64,000 bases of DNA, taken from positions 17,932 to 81,931 of the forward strand of contig JASANG010002338.1 in assembly GCA_030248215.1 (NCBI GenBank), read 5' to 3'. Positions 1 to 11,445 of the stretch are shown in pieces. The stretch comes from Enoplolaimus lenunculus. Taxonomy: Eukaryota > Nematoda > Enoplea > Enoplida > Thoracostomopsidae. The translations under genes and the position numbers were made by a program. The notes under the pieces are model-generated. The model worked only from the letters and a program-made list of their open reading frames with translations, did no database searches and was not told where the DNA came from. Within the stretch, counting starts at the first letter, position 1. Each line of letters begins with the position of its first letter.

Positions 1-1000
1 TGAAAGCCAAAACACAGAGTTTGAATTATTCGGTGAAAATACCCAGAATAACCGGACAGGGATGCAACTCTACTTTCATTTTAACGCTTGGATTTATCAC
101 CAATTCAACGAATATGTAAATAACGACACCGATCAACAACTTAAGTGTTATAGTGTAATGAATGCTACAATTTTAATGCGACATAGAATTTCTTGGCCGT
201 TTCACTCACAATATACACGTACGTACTAAGTATTGACTGCAGTAGTGTGACCACAACTAGAAAGATAGTTAAACAAAAGGTGTTTGACGTCCAAATACTT
301 AAAATTTTCAGGCTAAAAGTCCTCAACCCAGTATTTTAGTTTGCCTAAAATATGTTTATCTAGCTCAACCAAAGAAAACTGAATATATATCAGCAGCACG
401 TTGAAAAGGCCACCGCTCCGGTCGCATAAGGGATGCGATTGCGGCGGCGGGCGCCGGCGTCCGGCTAGGTAAAGTATAGCGCAACACTTATAGTTCTGAG
501 TTATGACAAGTTTGACCAAGAACGGCTCACTCGTATTGTGATTCAGAATCACAATCCGAAACGAAAGTGTTACTAGACTAGTACATACACGTCATGTACA
601 CATACATTTGTGTTACACCATGTATCAGGGTGCCAAACGAGACTAAATTCAATTGAAAACGAATTTTTAATCCAAAACTGGAACTGAAGATTTTCAGACC
701 CCAAACTACTTTCTCCGGAGACGCGCCTTATGAATCTAAATTCCAAACCACATCCTATATTCCGTTTCCACCCTGTCACGCATACCGTTGGTCTTACGTG
801 ACTAGTGGTGGTAAACACCTGACTTCCGGTTCCGAGAGTTCAGGTTACGAATTAGTGCTTAAAAATGGGTCTCAGATCAAACTGAAATACTCGTATGAAA
901 AAAGGCAGGCTACAAAACCCAAGGTTTAGTCTTGAGATCCGTCGCCGACAACGGATCTTTAGACGAGCGCCCTAGCACTGCACCTCGCAGACTGTTTCTC
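1..1000. other. Unassigned AT-rich sequence
   Basis: No gene, tRNA or clear repeat is recognised. A short GC-rich patch lies at about 405-470 in otherwise AT-rich sequence. Open frames here are short and have no recognisable protein similarity. Confidence 0.4.
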
Positions 1001-1009
1001 CAACTGTTT

Positions 1010-1640
1010 CTATCGATGACTATGTCGACCGGATTCTGCCGGCTAGCATACAACATACTGTGCATGTGCATTGCATTTGCGTATGCACTAGGACAAGCAT
1101 GTTTTGTATGCTTACGCCTACATGCCTCAATTTTCACCAAGGTTATCCATTGACGGTTCAGTCCATTTGAACTGGATACCGTGCCCAAACCACAGCAATT
1201 CACAATTGCGCTTATATTGTGTAGGCCCCATGTCAATCTAGGTACATACGATCCAAAACTTCAGACTTTCTTTACGCAAAGAGCTGGAAAAAGATGCGCC
1301 CGTCTAGTCGACCGTATGCTGCCAACTACCATACAACAATGCGCATGCCCATTGCATTTGCATATGCACTATGACAAGCATGTTTTACATTTGTAAAGAT
1401 CATATACCTTATGCTTACAACCCCATTTTAAACAAGGATGTCCCTATACCGTCCACCTTTTTTCTGACTGGATATCGTGTTCACCGTGGCAGTTTACTAT
1501 TGAGCTCACAGCGTAGCCCATGTTAGTCCAGTTAGGAGCGATCAAATGCTCTACCATGCACCGCATGGCATAGCATATGCACATAAAGCACAAACACATA
1601 TCTTATGCTTACAATAATTATGATTTAATTCACAAGGATT
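1010..1640. repeat. Degenerate tandem repeat, unit about 270 bp
   Basis: Three diverged copies of a block containing GCATTTGCATATGCACTA, then a GACAAGCATG segment and TTATGCTTAC, occur near 1065, 1345 and 1560. The two short plus-strand ORFs here are consequences of the repeat. Similar words (GCATACGGTCGA, GACATGCTTGTCCC) recur at 4.1-4.5 kb, so the block belongs to the same wider repeat family. Confidence 0.5.
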
Positions 1641-1879
1641 TTTTTAACCGTTTAAGCTACACTTTTCGCGATATACACAGTATAATCGAGTTTTAACATA
1701 AATCTAAACCGGTTTTACCTACAAGATACGACATATACAACCGGTCGATTATATTCAAACTGAAACCTAAAAAGCAGCGGCAGAGGTTAACAGAACATGA
1801 CAACAATAATGCTGCCATGCACAGTATATATTCTGTGGGAAGTTACAATTTTGTCGTGTTAAAAAATTGTAGTATTGCA

Positions 1880-2146
1880 TATTCAATGGAGACAAAAAAC
1901 TTGTACAATTCTGAACATCCCTGTGTGACTCACCAATTCAAACACAACGCAAAGGAAATCTGATTGTAACAATTTGTATATGCTTGAACACTCCACCAAG
2001 ATACAATACGATTTTCAAGCAATTGATTCCAAACGAATGTGTAGACGTACGAACAATAATGCGAGACAACACTGCAAACTTCAAATTATTGAATAAGAAT
2101 CTATATTAAGAACGCGCACTTATAATCGAATTATCTAGGTGATTAT
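1880..2146. repeat. Dispersed repeat, left flank of hAT-like MITE
   Basis: This stretch aligns by eye with 5330-5584: shared words include ACGATTTTCAAGC, TGAACAATA and the terminal GTGATTAT. The copy at 5.3 kb is not interrupted at the point where this one carries the MITE at 2147-2553. Confidence 0.5.
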
Positions 2147-2553
2147 CAGGGTGCAATCGGACATACGGTATAAACCTGATACGGATATATACGGTTGTGG
2201 TGTTAAACATCATAAAATTGCTTTTTGCAAGTGAGCATTTTAACGTCTTGTTGCGATTACATTTCTGGGTAAATTAAGAAGTTAAAGTTTTGATACGTTT
2301 TCTGCTACTTCTTAGACACTTATCTAAGCGAGCCAGAGTTAAACGCATTTAGACATTTAATAATTTTAGTTTATCAGCAGCAATTATGAACTTTATAAGA
2401 AACTAAACCTTGAACACAATAAAAATACAGCGAACAATCAAATTATTCTGTCTTATACTACATGCGGTATCCGGTTCCTATACCGTTAACAAATCCAATA
2501 TACGTATCCGGTTCCGGATCCGGTGAATTGATATTGATATCCGGTTCCACCTG
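2147..2553. mobile_element. Non-autonomous hAT-like MITE, 407 bp
   Basis: The left end CAGGGTGCAATCGGACATAC and the reversed right end CAGGTGGAACCGGATATC are imperfect terminal inverted repeats. The element is bounded by GTGATTAT (2139-2146) and ATGATTAT (2554-2561), an 8-bp target duplication with one mismatch. An 8-bp duplication and CAGGG termini are typical of hAT elements. The interior is rich in TATCCGGTTCC-type words and has no transposase ORF. Related copies are at 25200, 32627 and 36212. Confidence 0.75.
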
Positions 2554-2599
2554 ATGATTATTTGTTGCACAAACCGGTTTTACTTACAACTTTTCCGCA

Positions 2600-2880
2600 T
2601 TCCCACCAGGTCAATTATGGAAAAGTAAAAAGAAAGTTCAAACGCCTGGAATTTCTTGGTTTGGTAGGAAATCTGAAGCCCAGGTTTTGTTTGGAAAACG
2701 GGAAAGGTGGAAAATTTAAACGTCTACATTTTACCTGAGCTGGTAGAGAAAATCTGAATCATATGTTTTGTTTGGAAAATGCGGAAAAGTGTATAATGTA
2801 ATCGCCTGGACGCTGTCTAGATTGGACGGAAATTCAAACGCCTAGAAACTACCAGGTTTGGTAGGCGTCCCACTTAGGGC
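2600..2880 (-). repeat. 75-90 bp tandem repeat, minus orientation
   Basis: Diverged copies of a unit with TTTGGTAGGAAATCTGAA, TTTTGTTTGGAAAACGGG and AAATTTAAACGTCT. It is the reverse complement of the array at 3160-3560 and 10370-11260. Confidence 0.5.
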
Positions 2881-3159
2881 TTCTCAGGGTTCAACCAGAA
2901 TTCCTGTTCCGGCCGTAATTTCAGCAAAAATTCAATTCCTTTTCGTGCATTCAAAGATACAGGAACCGGAATTTTTATAGTGTTGTGGCAAATTATGCCT
3001 AATCATTTAAATATAGGAAACTTTGTCTTTTAAAAATTGTTATTTAAACATGAGTGTTTTTTAAATTACTTCAATCTTGTTTTTAATAAGCTGTTTCTGT
3101 TGTGTATAAAATAGCTAAAAAATCCGCTTAAACCGTTGTCAGCAGGTTTTCTAAAAAGT

Positions 3160-3560
3160 CCAACAGTACGTAACTCGGTAATGAAAATTATTTCAAATAT
3201 CTGTTTTCCAAACAAACTTCACACTACAGATTTTCCGTACGCAGTTTTCCCAGCGCCAAACTTTTCCTTGAGATTTATCACAGCAAGCAGGTACAGGAAC
3301 AGAACGGAACAGGAATTGTAAAGTTATTGCCAGCGGACATCCAGCTGTCATACAAGTGTGGCTGCGCGGCACTTCTGCTTATAACCAAGGAAACCTATAC
3401 CTTCTAAAATTTTCATTTTTCCCGTTTTCCAAACAAAAGCTACACTTCAGATTTTCAATATTAACCCAGGTATAATCTAAGCGTTTAAATTTTTCACTTT
3501 TTGTGTTTTCCAAACAAACTTTACACTACACATTTTGCGTAGGCAGTTTTCCCAGCCAAA
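3160..3560 (+). repeat. 75-90 bp tandem repeat, plus orientation
   Basis: Copies of TTTTCCAAACAAACTT, ACTACAGATTTTCCGTA and GGCAGTTTTCCCAGCC alternate with AATCTAAGCGTTTAAA. Same family as 2600-2880 and 10370-11260. It ends in a segment shared with 10.9-11.0 kb (TTTATCACAGCAAGCA, then TGGCTGCGCGGC). Confidence 0.55.
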
Positions 3561-3619
3561 CTTATCCTTGAGATGTATCACAGCAAGCAGATACCGCAAC
3601 AGAAATTCATTTTTTTCGC

Positions 3620-4097
3620 CCAAACAGAAACAGAATGGAACAGGAATTGCAATGTCATTGTCAGCGGAATTCCTAGCTGTCATAGAAGAGTGGCTGCGCG
3701 GCCACTTCTGCTTATACGTGTCAGAACTGCACGGTCGGGACGACCGTTTTCCTCGAAGTACTGCGAATATAATTGTTTTTTAATCCTCCGAAACATATGG
3801 CCACTCCGGGAATCGAACCTCGGAGCTCTCGCTCGCGATTCAAGCGCGCTAACCATTACAATACGCGGCCGATATCATAATTTCTTCTGGTGCTATATGT
3901 GACGAGCATGTATGTGTCTTAACATTACAGACTCTGCACATACACAAGCTACTCCGCATATACTTACATTCCCCCTTCTTCAGGCGGTAGCCCCGGACCG
4001 CAAATCAAAACTTATCCGTATCTATAGGCCTGCAATTTACAGCGCCCATCTCGGACGGACCTCCATGTCAAAACTGCACGGTCGGGACGATCCTGTA
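3620..4097. repeat. Composite repeat unit around SINE head B
   Basis: The order of parts is TGGCTGCGCGGC, CTGCACGGTCGGGACGA, CCTCGAAGTACTGCGAATAT, the tRNA-like head, GGTGCTATATGTG, CTCTGCACATACACAAGCTA, CAGGCGGT and CCGGACCGCAAATC. The same order recurs at 4660-5225 and 11360-11965. Confidence 0.6.
3799..3870 (-). repeat. tRNA-like SINE head, family B
   Basis: On the minus strand this 72-nt stretch looks like a tRNA: it starts GGCCGCGTATTGTAATGG (acceptor plus A-box region), has GGTTCGATTCCCG (B box/T loop) and ends GTGGCC. Four more copies occur at 4756, 5048, 11446 and 11792, each inside a larger conserved composite repeat. It is therefore treated as a repeat head and not as a host tRNA gene. 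Confidence 0.65.
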
Positions 4098-4215
4098 AGC
4101 ATGTAAGACATGCTTGTCCCGTTGTGCACATGTAATGTAGTGCAGTGCACTCTATGTATGCTACCTGGTAGCATACGGTCGACACATATAGTCGACGAAA
4201 AATGCAGTTGGACAT

Positions 4216-4292
4216 GCGGGCTACGTGGCGCAGTGGTAGAGTGCTCGCTTAAGGATCCCTAGGCTGAGAGTTCGATCCCCACGCTAGCCCGC
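4216..4292 (+). repeat. tRNA-like SINE head, family A, copy 1
   Basis: 77 nt with a perfect 7-bp acceptor-like stem (GCGGGCT at 4216-4222 against AGCCCGC at 4286-4292), an A box TGGCGCAGTGGTAGAGTG and a B box GTTCGATCCCC. The T stem is poorly paired, so a functional tRNA is unlikely. The second copy (4569-4643) lies in the adjacent tandem unit. Confidence 0.65.
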
Positions 4293-4568
4293 TTTTCCAG
4301 CTGCTTAGTAAAAGGTCTGATGTCCCTTAGTTCCAACCTAGACTGACATGGGGGCTACGCCGTGAGCGCAATGGTAAACTGCCGAGCTAGGAAAACGGTA
4401 TCCAGTCGAAAATAGGATGGACGGTCAAGGGACGACCTTGTTGAAAATAAGGGCATGTAAGACATGCTTGTCCCTTGTGCACATGCAATATAGTGCAGTG
4501 CACTGTATGTATTCTAGCTGGCAGCATACGGTCGAAACATATAGTTGACGACAGAAACAGTTGGAGAG

Positions 4569-4643
4569 GCGGGCTAGGTGCCGCAGTGGTAGAGTGGTCG
4601 CTTAAGGATCCATAGGCTGAGTTCGATCCCCACTCTAGCCCGC
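4569..4643 (+). repeat. tRNA-like SINE head, family A, copy 2
   Basis: 75 nt with the same GCGGGCT/AGCCCGC end pairing, CCGCAGTGGTAGAGTGG and GTTCGATCCCC. It is slightly shorter and more diverged in the T arm than copy 1. Confidence 0.6.
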
Positions 4644-4755
4644 TTTTCCAGCTGCTTAGTAAAAAGGTCTCATGTCCCTCAGTTCCAACCTAGACTGACA
4701 GACCCCTTTCCTCGAAGTACTGCGAATATAATTTTTTTAATTCTCCGAAACATAT

Positions 4756-4811
4756 GGCCACGCCGGGAATCAAACATAGGACCTCTCGCTCGCGAGTCAA
4801 GCGCGCTACCA
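4756..4811 (-). repeat. tRNA-like SINE head B, truncated
   Basis: Keeps the 3' half and the variable/anticodon part of family B (GGCCACGCCGGGAATC read on the plus strand), then jumps to the downstream module ATGTATGTGTCTTA without the acceptor 5' half. Confidence 0.5.
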
Positions 4812-5047
4812 TGTATGTGTCTTAAAATTACAGACTCTGCCCATACGCAAGCTACACCGCATATACTCAGATTCCCCTTCTTCAGGCGGTCGTCCCGGAC
4901 CGCAAATCCAAACTTATCCGAATCCATAGGCCTGCAGTTGACAGCGCCCGTCTCGGTGGGACCTCCAACTCAGAACTGCACGTTCGGGACGACCCCTTTC
5001 CTCGAAGTACTGCGAATATAATTGTTTTTTAATTCTCCGAAACATAT

Positions 5048-5119
5048 GGCCACGCCGGGAATCGAACCTCGGACCTCTTGCTCGCGCGTCAACCGCGCTA
5101 CCCATTACATCACGCGGTC
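5048..5119 (-). repeat. tRNA-like SINE head B
   Basis: 72-nt family B copy with GGTTCGATTCCCG and the TAATGGGTAGCGCG A-box region on the minus strand. It is flanked by the usual CTCCGAAACATATGG and ATATCATAATTTCCTCTGG modules. Confidence 0.6.
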
Positions 5120-5229
5120 GATATCATAATTTCCTCTGGTGCTATATGTGCACGAGCATGTATGTCTTAACATTACACACTCTGCACATACACAAGCTAC
5201 ACCGCATATACTCACAATACGTTTTCCGC

Positions 5230-5790
5230 TTTGGAAAATGGGAAGAACTTGGCTATACATTGGCCGTATAGTGATAATTCTGATATGTTCAAAATTTGCA
5301 ACATTACATATTCAAACAGTGCTGCACTACTTACCAATATAAACTCAACGCAAAAGAAATGCGATCCAAATAATTTGTGTAGACTTGAACAGTCCACAGA
5401 CACGACGATACGATTTTCAAGCGACTGAATACAAACGAAAGCGTACACTTATGAACAACGAGATAACAGTGTCCAAACAAATGAGTAGACGTTTGAACAA
5501 TACGCACAACCCAAATTCCAAATCTTTGAACGCGAATGTATTTTAAGATTGCGCGGATATTATGCAGTTAGCTAAGTGATTATCTGCTGCAGAATTTACC
5601 TGTTAGATTTGTTAATCAATACCAAACAGTTCGACTTTTCCAGTTTTGAACACGTACAAGCGTTTAAACACAAAGCTGTGAATCAAGATTAAATTTTTAT
5701 TCAAACCCTCAAAAAATGTAGATCTTCAGGAAGGTTCCGTGAACATTCAGTGTTTTGGTTTCTTCTAGGTATCGGCCCGTGTTACTCTGA
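5230..5790. repeat. Dispersed repeat preserving an uninterrupted MITE site
   Basis: 5330-5584 is a diverged copy of 1880-2146. At 5577-5584 it reads GTGATTAT and continues CTGCTGCA, matching the sequence on both sides of the MITE at 2147-2553. No coding sequence is recognised. Confidence 0.45.
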
Positions 5791-6386
5791 AGGGCGTCCC
5801 ATTTACCCACGGGGTAGCAATACATCCGGAGTGAAATGTTCTTGCTGGGTTGGTCGGGACAGCTTCAAACCTGATTTTTCTGGGTCGGTCGGGACAGCCG
5901 GGACAGCTTCGAGACCGTATCTTTGCTGGGTCGGTCGGGACAGCTAGGACAGCTCCAAACCTATGTTTTTGCTGGCCTGGTCGGGACACCTTCGAAGCTA
6001 TGTTTTTGCTGGGTCGGTCGGGTCAGCCGGGACAGCTTCGAGTGTGTGCTTTTGCTGGGTCGGGCGGGACAGCTGGTACAGCTTCGAGCCTGTTTTGGCT
6101 GGGTCGGTCGGGTCAGCCGGGACAGCTTCGAGTGTGTGCTTTTGCTGGGTCGGGCGAGACCGCCGAGACAGCTTCAAACATCTTGGAGCCGGCCGTGTAT
6201 AGAACACTGGCACAAAAACATTTTTATTGCGTTTTCAAGGGGCTGTCGACCCCCAAACCCCCACACAAAGCAGTTCTTCATTTGAGTAAAATTTTGACTT
6301 TGTCTTTGTAGCTCAACTGTGAGAATCGCTTAGGGCGGGATGCTTGGGGGGCAGCAGCCCCCATCTTGCTTACCCGACGCCCTTCC
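5791..6386. mobile_element. Possible MITE carrying a GC-rich minisatellite
   Basis: Ends read AAGGGCGTCCCATTTACCC near 5791 and GCTTACCCGACGCCCTT near 6386, a short imperfect inverted repeat. The interior is the minisatellite at 5840-6180 plus a GGGGGGCAGCAGCCCCC segment also seen in weaker form at 26.6 kb. No target duplication was established. Confidence 0.35.
5840..6180 (+). repeat. GC-rich minisatellite
   Basis: Tandem diverged units of about 40-60 bp built on TTTTTGCTGGGTCGGTCGGG, ACAGCCGGGACAGCTTCGAG and variants. Overlapping ORFs on both strands (up to 153 aa) are by-products of the repeat and are not called as genes. Confidence 0.75.
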
Positions 6387-6847
6387 TCAAAGTAACATTG
6401 CCCTAGTTTCCAAATGGCCATTGTTCAGAAACTGGTTTCGATTTAACCCTTCAATGACCCATCGGACTATATAGACATGGCTTGCTTATGCACACAAAAG
6501 TTTCTGGAGGGTTCCTAACTCTTCAATTAAAATGGCAGTCCATATACGAGCGAACCAACCCAAAATTAACCTATATCGTTGAAGCACGCCAGTGGTTTCA
6601 ATATATATTTCAGGCCGCGAAAAAAGTGTGATTTTTCAAAATGTTGCAGACTTTTCTCTCCACGGGAAAAACTGTCGGGTTGTTAATCAAAGTTTAATTA
6701 TATAATTTTTACAAAAACGTTATATTGTAAATGACTGGAACTTTTTAACAAGCATACTAGTCGATTTTATTGTGCTACTAGTGGCACAATGGTTTGCACC
6801 TTATTTTGCGTAACGTGCTCTTTGACCAACATGCTATCTAAGACAGT
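6387..6847. other. Unassigned sequence
   Basis: AT-rich, no ORF of interest, no repeat recognised with confidence. Confidence 0.35.
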
Positions 6848-7040
6848 ACGTAGTGACCTGAATACGAGGAAGGGACTAATATTTATTTGGCGTCTACAGA
6901 GGGTACCACCCTTGTAATTCGGTTACGGACTGTTATTTATTCTCAACCCATCCTCCGCAACCCTTCGTTACTGATACATATCCGGTATTGCAACTATCCG
7001 TTGAAGCGTTTAAACGTTTGTCTTGTATCCTCGTATCAAA
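6848..7040. mobile_element. Truncated copy of TA-flanked MITE family
   Basis: TAGTGACCTGAATACGAGG, CAGAGGGTACCACCC and TTCGTTACTGATACATATCC match the left half of the element at 32105-32524. The right half and right terminus are not present. Confidence 0.6.
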
Positions 7041-7759
7041 AGCTGCTTATCTTTACGCTGTGACTTAGATAAGGCTCAGGCCGTCATTTATATATAATGC
7101 TAAACATGTTTCGCATACTGACACTGCGCTGTTCAGAAACCCGGCGTCTTGCTCCGATTGAACTCCTGGACAAGTTACGGAACGTATAGCATCTTGCTTC
7201 GATTACACTTCTGGGCAAGTTAAGCTGTTCAATTTTTGATATACTGAAGCAGGGTTGGGCACCAAAAATACCAACGGAAAAAACGGTTTTCTTCCGGGAT
7301 TTCTAGGTTTTTCCGAGCAGGTGAGAAAAACGGAAAATAACTTTTTATTATAATCTCAGTAAAATTGCTCGCAAAACAGCGACGAAACATCTCGGAAACC
7401 GTAAAAATTGCTTTTCTCACAATCCCGTCAGCGTGACGGCTGATTAACTGGAAAGGAATGAGTGACGGATCCAGTAACTTTTAATTACGGGAACGTGCGA
7501 TGTGTAGTAGTGTTGTGGTGTTCCTTGCAAATAAAATCGCAAAATTACATAAACACGAGGAACCCAAAATACGCCAAAACCGAGCCGAAGAAGTAAAGTA
7601 ATTTTAAAGGCGAAACCAAATAGCAACCGAAAATAAGCGACCCCTATTATATATAGCAGCGTTATTTCGTATGCAAATCATTTCTACACATAGCAACGTT
7701 TTGCAAATTCCTATTTATTCATCTTCATACAAGCATTTTACCGTGATAACACGTCAATT
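7041..7759. other. Unassigned sequence
   Basis: A short duplicated phrase (CTTGCTTCGATTACACTTCT, CTCCGATTGAACTCCTGG) lies at 7150-7230 and resembles 2240-2290. From 7250 the words GGTTGGGCACC and GGAAAAAACGG suggest an old DNA element remnant, but no second end was found. Confidence 0.3.
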
Positions 7760-9480
7760 GTGCTAAGCAGCGTGAGAACGACACCTCCCGATCATCTTGA
7801 AATGAATATCGCAATCCACCGGCTCCCATTCCAGTATATAGAACGGCGAAGATCCTTCGGTCCGTATTCCGAACGCAGTGTAAGACTTGCTTGTTTTCGA
7901 ATTGGCCTCATCTGTTGCAAATCATGCATGCGTTTGATGAAAATGTCGCCAAACCGATTCCCGGGGCAGCATCATGACATGGACCGATCGGGAACAAAAA
8001 ACCTTTGTCAGCATTGCTTGCACCCAAAGAGGTCTGCAGTCTTGTCGTGGACCGTAGTATTGAGAACAGGCGGCTGAACCGACCGCGAAACTTTGAGCCA
8101 CTTGACGGCCGCAGGCATACTTGATTTTCGCCTCGAATGTTTAAATGACTCGACTATGCGCTCTGCTGCTCTGTTTGTCGAAGGGTAGTACAGCGCACCA
8201 GTGAAGTGAGATATGTAACACCTCTTTCTCGACACCACAGCTAAAACTCTTCCGAGTGAATCGCAGATGGGTTGACGTACGTGAATATCCATAATAAACG
8301 AAGTTTTCGTCGAGAATCCTCTTTGTGGTTTTGCCGAAATGGAGGTAGCTCGATATATGCAGGGGTATTTAGAGTACACGGCGACTACAATGAGCTAATT
8401 AGTTCCCGTAAAAATAATGGCGTGTGATCGACGTGAATGCGACTCCTCGTTCGTTGCGCTTTAGAACTGAGAGTGTCAATTTGCAGACAGTGTCGACGTC
8501 GGCATCACCTTCCTCGCAATCAAAACGGGCATCAGGGCCCGACGGAAGACGACTTAATACGTCAGCATTGCCATTGTCTGACGTTTTTTGATACTCGATA
8601 CGCGTGCCAGTACAATGTTTGTACATGACATGTCCTTTAGTTGCTGGAAAGCCGATTGATTATAGTGGAACCCCATTACCATTGAACCTCTTTCCGAATT
8701 AATCTGTTGAGTAGGGCAACAATGGTTGACAGGTTTGGAAAATTTTTCCATAAAATTGTATTGATCCAAGATATGATTTTAGGCTATTGTACGTCGTGTG
8801 GTGGCGGCATTTGTTGAATTCCTTCCGCTTTGAGACCTTTAGCAATACGTTCGTTTGACAAGCTGTGTCCCAGATATTCTACGTTTGCTTGGGCGAACGA
8901 ACATTTCTCTAGACGACACGTCAGACCTTTGTCGTTGAGACGTTGCAGCAGGGCTAGAATGTTGCGCAAATGGTTCGTCGCGTCGAAGCACCAATATATT
9001 GTCCAGATAAACGGCAACGCCTTTCAGATCACAAGTGACTTGCATTTGACTCATCGATGGGTGCTAAGTGCAAGACGTTTTTGACTCTCTAAAACCAGTG
9101 AGGTTTGATTGTATTCATCGGGCAGATCCACTTTTATAATACCATAGCCGATACTCAGCCTACGCATGAGAGTATATGAAAGCGGTGTTGGCTGGTGATG
9201 AGGCTTCATTTGTGAGTTGACGGGATGGAAAAATCGCTGCAAACTCGAAGTTTTGCTTTTGCATTGTCTGGAAGCATGTTTTGCGGATTGGTATGACCGT
9301 CGTACGATAACTATTGGATTGTACCGGTTTCCATACGCCGCGTTGAATTACGATTTCGTGAAAAACCTCCGGAAGTTCTTTGCATAGTTCCTTGCAAGCT
9401 TGTTGAAGGGCCTCATCAAGTTTTGAACCAGAAGAAATGTCGTTGACCAAGAATTTATCAGCATTTTGACTTTGAAAACA
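7760..9480 (-). mobile_element. Ty3/Gypsy LTR-retroelement fossil (pol remnant)
   Basis: Minus-strand peptides in several frames match pol of metazoan Ty3/Gypsy elements in the expected order: reverse transcriptase around 9450-8780 (including KGLTCRLEKCSFAQ and EYLGH), the end of RNase H around 8630-8560 (IEYQKTSDNGNADVLSRLPSG, shortened here to NADVLSRLPSG), and integrase plus its tail around 8380-8040 (STNRAAERIVESFKHS). No LTRs, gag or protease were recognised. It is an old, multiply broken copy with at least four or five interruptions. Confidence 0.8.
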
Positions 9481-10369
9481 AGTTCACATCGATTGACAAA
9501 TTGAAAATCGTATCGTGGTCCAACAGAATAAGATTAGCAATCTGAACCACATTAACCTCTATTTACTTTTCTACTTGCTAATCTAGTGCTGCATTGGCAA
9601 TAAATAATTGTCGGATAGGTAGTGAATCTCCATAGTAGCACTCTCGTAGCGACTGATGACTGAATTCCAAAGTGGACCGTGTACCGAAGTAAAAACAGAT
9701 TCTGAGCAGAAGTTGTTGGATGATCTCGTGTCTACCTCGAAAATACAAAGGTATACCGTTGAGCTGAATGATGCGTAAATGATGTGCAGTATGTTAAACT
9801 AACTTTCAGTGTACAATTTGTAACCGGAATTTATTTCCATTTAATACATACCGTCTGAAGTTTTTCAACTTTACCTATAGAACGGTTGGGAAAAATTCTG
9901 TACAAATACCAGGTTTTTTCCTGATGGGAGACAATAAAAATGCGACAATTAAAGTACAACTCTCTTTAAATGGTAGTGAGTGAGATTAGTGCTTTAGCGT
10001 GGTAGCAATTTCAAAAATTATGTTTCTTCATAGCTAGTGGCATTTTATTCACTGCCGGCTCAGGGTTACTGAAATATAGTTGTAAAATTTTCGCTGGTCT
10101 TTAATTTGCTTGCGTTCGAAGTAAAGCATTAATTTGGTTTTTCATACAAGTAGTTGAATAAAGCAAATGCGTATTCATGGCCCAGAGCGCAATGCGTTCG
10201 TATGCAAAATTTGTAAAATCGGAAGATACAAATAAATTCACGAAAGGTAACAATTTTGCAATAGAAAATATTCACGGCTAAAATTGCTGAAACTGGCAAA
10301 AAAATTTGCTGGAGCCATACTACAGTCATTGTGCCTCATTGATAAATGCGTACCTCGTGAGTACGCTTC
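9481..10369. other. Unassigned AT-rich sequence
   Basis: No recognisable gene, RNA or repeat. One 66-aa minus-strand ORF (10129-10329) has no recognisable features. Confidence 0.3.
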
Positions 10370-11260
10370 AGATTTTCAGAACCAAAATAAGGGAAATCTA
10401 GGCGTTTGAATTTTTTAGTTTTCCCGTTTTCCAACAAATCCTACGATTTTCTCTTGCAAAATCAAACCACCACAAGTTCGGACGGTTAACCAAACCATGA
10501 AAATTTAAAAATTTTCACGCTTCAGATTTGTCCTACCAAACCTGGGAATATATTTTTGCGTTTGAATTTCCTACCAAACCAGAAAAAGGTCCGGGCGTTG
10601 GAATTTTCCACTTTTCCTATTTTCCAAACAAAAAATGCGCTTCAGATTTTCACAACCTAGGCAAAACGAATACGTTTTATATTTTCCACTTTTCCAGTTT
10701 TCCAAACAAATTTTACGCTTCAGATTTTCCGTACCAAAACCTGGGAATATTGTGTTTGAACTCCCTAAAACTATATGCTTCAGATTTTCCCTACCAATCC
10801 AGGAATAATCTAAGCGTTTAAATTTTCCTCTTTTCTCGTTTTCCAAACAAACTTTACACTACAGATTTTCCGTAGGCAGTTTTCCCAGCCAAACTTTTCC
10901 ATGAGATTTATCACAGCAAGCATGAACAGCAACAGAAATTCATTGTTTTTCGTCCAAATAGGAACCGAACGGAATATGAATTGTAAAGTTATTGCCAGCG
11001 GAATTCCTTGCTCTCATACAAGAGTGGCTGCGCGGCACTTCTGCTTATACATGTTAGAACTGCACGTTCGGGACGACCCTTTTCCTCGAAGTACTGCGAC
11101 CCTATCTAACCAAGGAAACCTATACTTTCTAAAATTTTCATTTTTCCCGTTTTGCAAACAAAACCTACACTTCAGATTTTCCCTATCAACCCTTGTATAA
11201 TCTAAGCGTTTAAATGTTCCACTTTTTCTATTTTCTAAACAAACTTTACACTAATTCATT
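10370..11260 (+). repeat. 75-90 bp tandem repeat array
   Basis: About ten diverged units combining CTTCAGATTTTCCCTACCAA, AATCTAAGCGTTTAAATTTT and TTTTCCGTTTTCCAAACAAA. It is the largest block of the family seen at 2600-2880 and 3160-3560. It passes into the TTTATCACAGCAAGCA and TGGCTGCGCGGC modules, as at 3.2-3.7 kb, so the two regions are related segments. Confidence 0.6.
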
Positions 11261-11445
11261 TTTTCGCCCAAACAGGAACAGAACGGAACGGGAATTGCAG
11301 TGTTATTGACAGCGAAATTCCTAGCTGTCATACAATAATGGCTGCGCGGCACTTCTGCTTATACGTGTCAGAACTGCAATGTCGGAACTACCCCTTTCCT
11401 CGAAGTACTGCGAATATAATTATTTTTTTTAATTTTTCGAAACAT

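Larger units (their letters stand above)
4098..4700 (+). repeat. Tandem duplication (about 350 bp) with SINE head A
   Basis: Two units (4098-4447 and 4452-4700) share CATGTAAGACATGCTTGTCC, AGTGCAGTGCACT, the tRNA-like segment and CTTTTCCAGCTGCTTAGTAA. The tandem arrangement fits a satellite built from a SINE-like monomer. Confidence 0.6.

Noticed and set aside
4216-4292. Functional tRNA gene
   Set aside because: The T stem is poorly paired and the segment is repeated inside a tandem composite repeat; better explained as a SINE head.
5765-6311. Overlapping Gly/Arg/Gln-rich ORFs
   Set aside because: Products of the GC-rich minisatellite at 5840-6180, open in several frames on both strands.
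8008-9450. Separate host genes for the several minus-strand ORFs
   Set aside because: All are pieces of one Ty3/Gypsy fossil in pol order.
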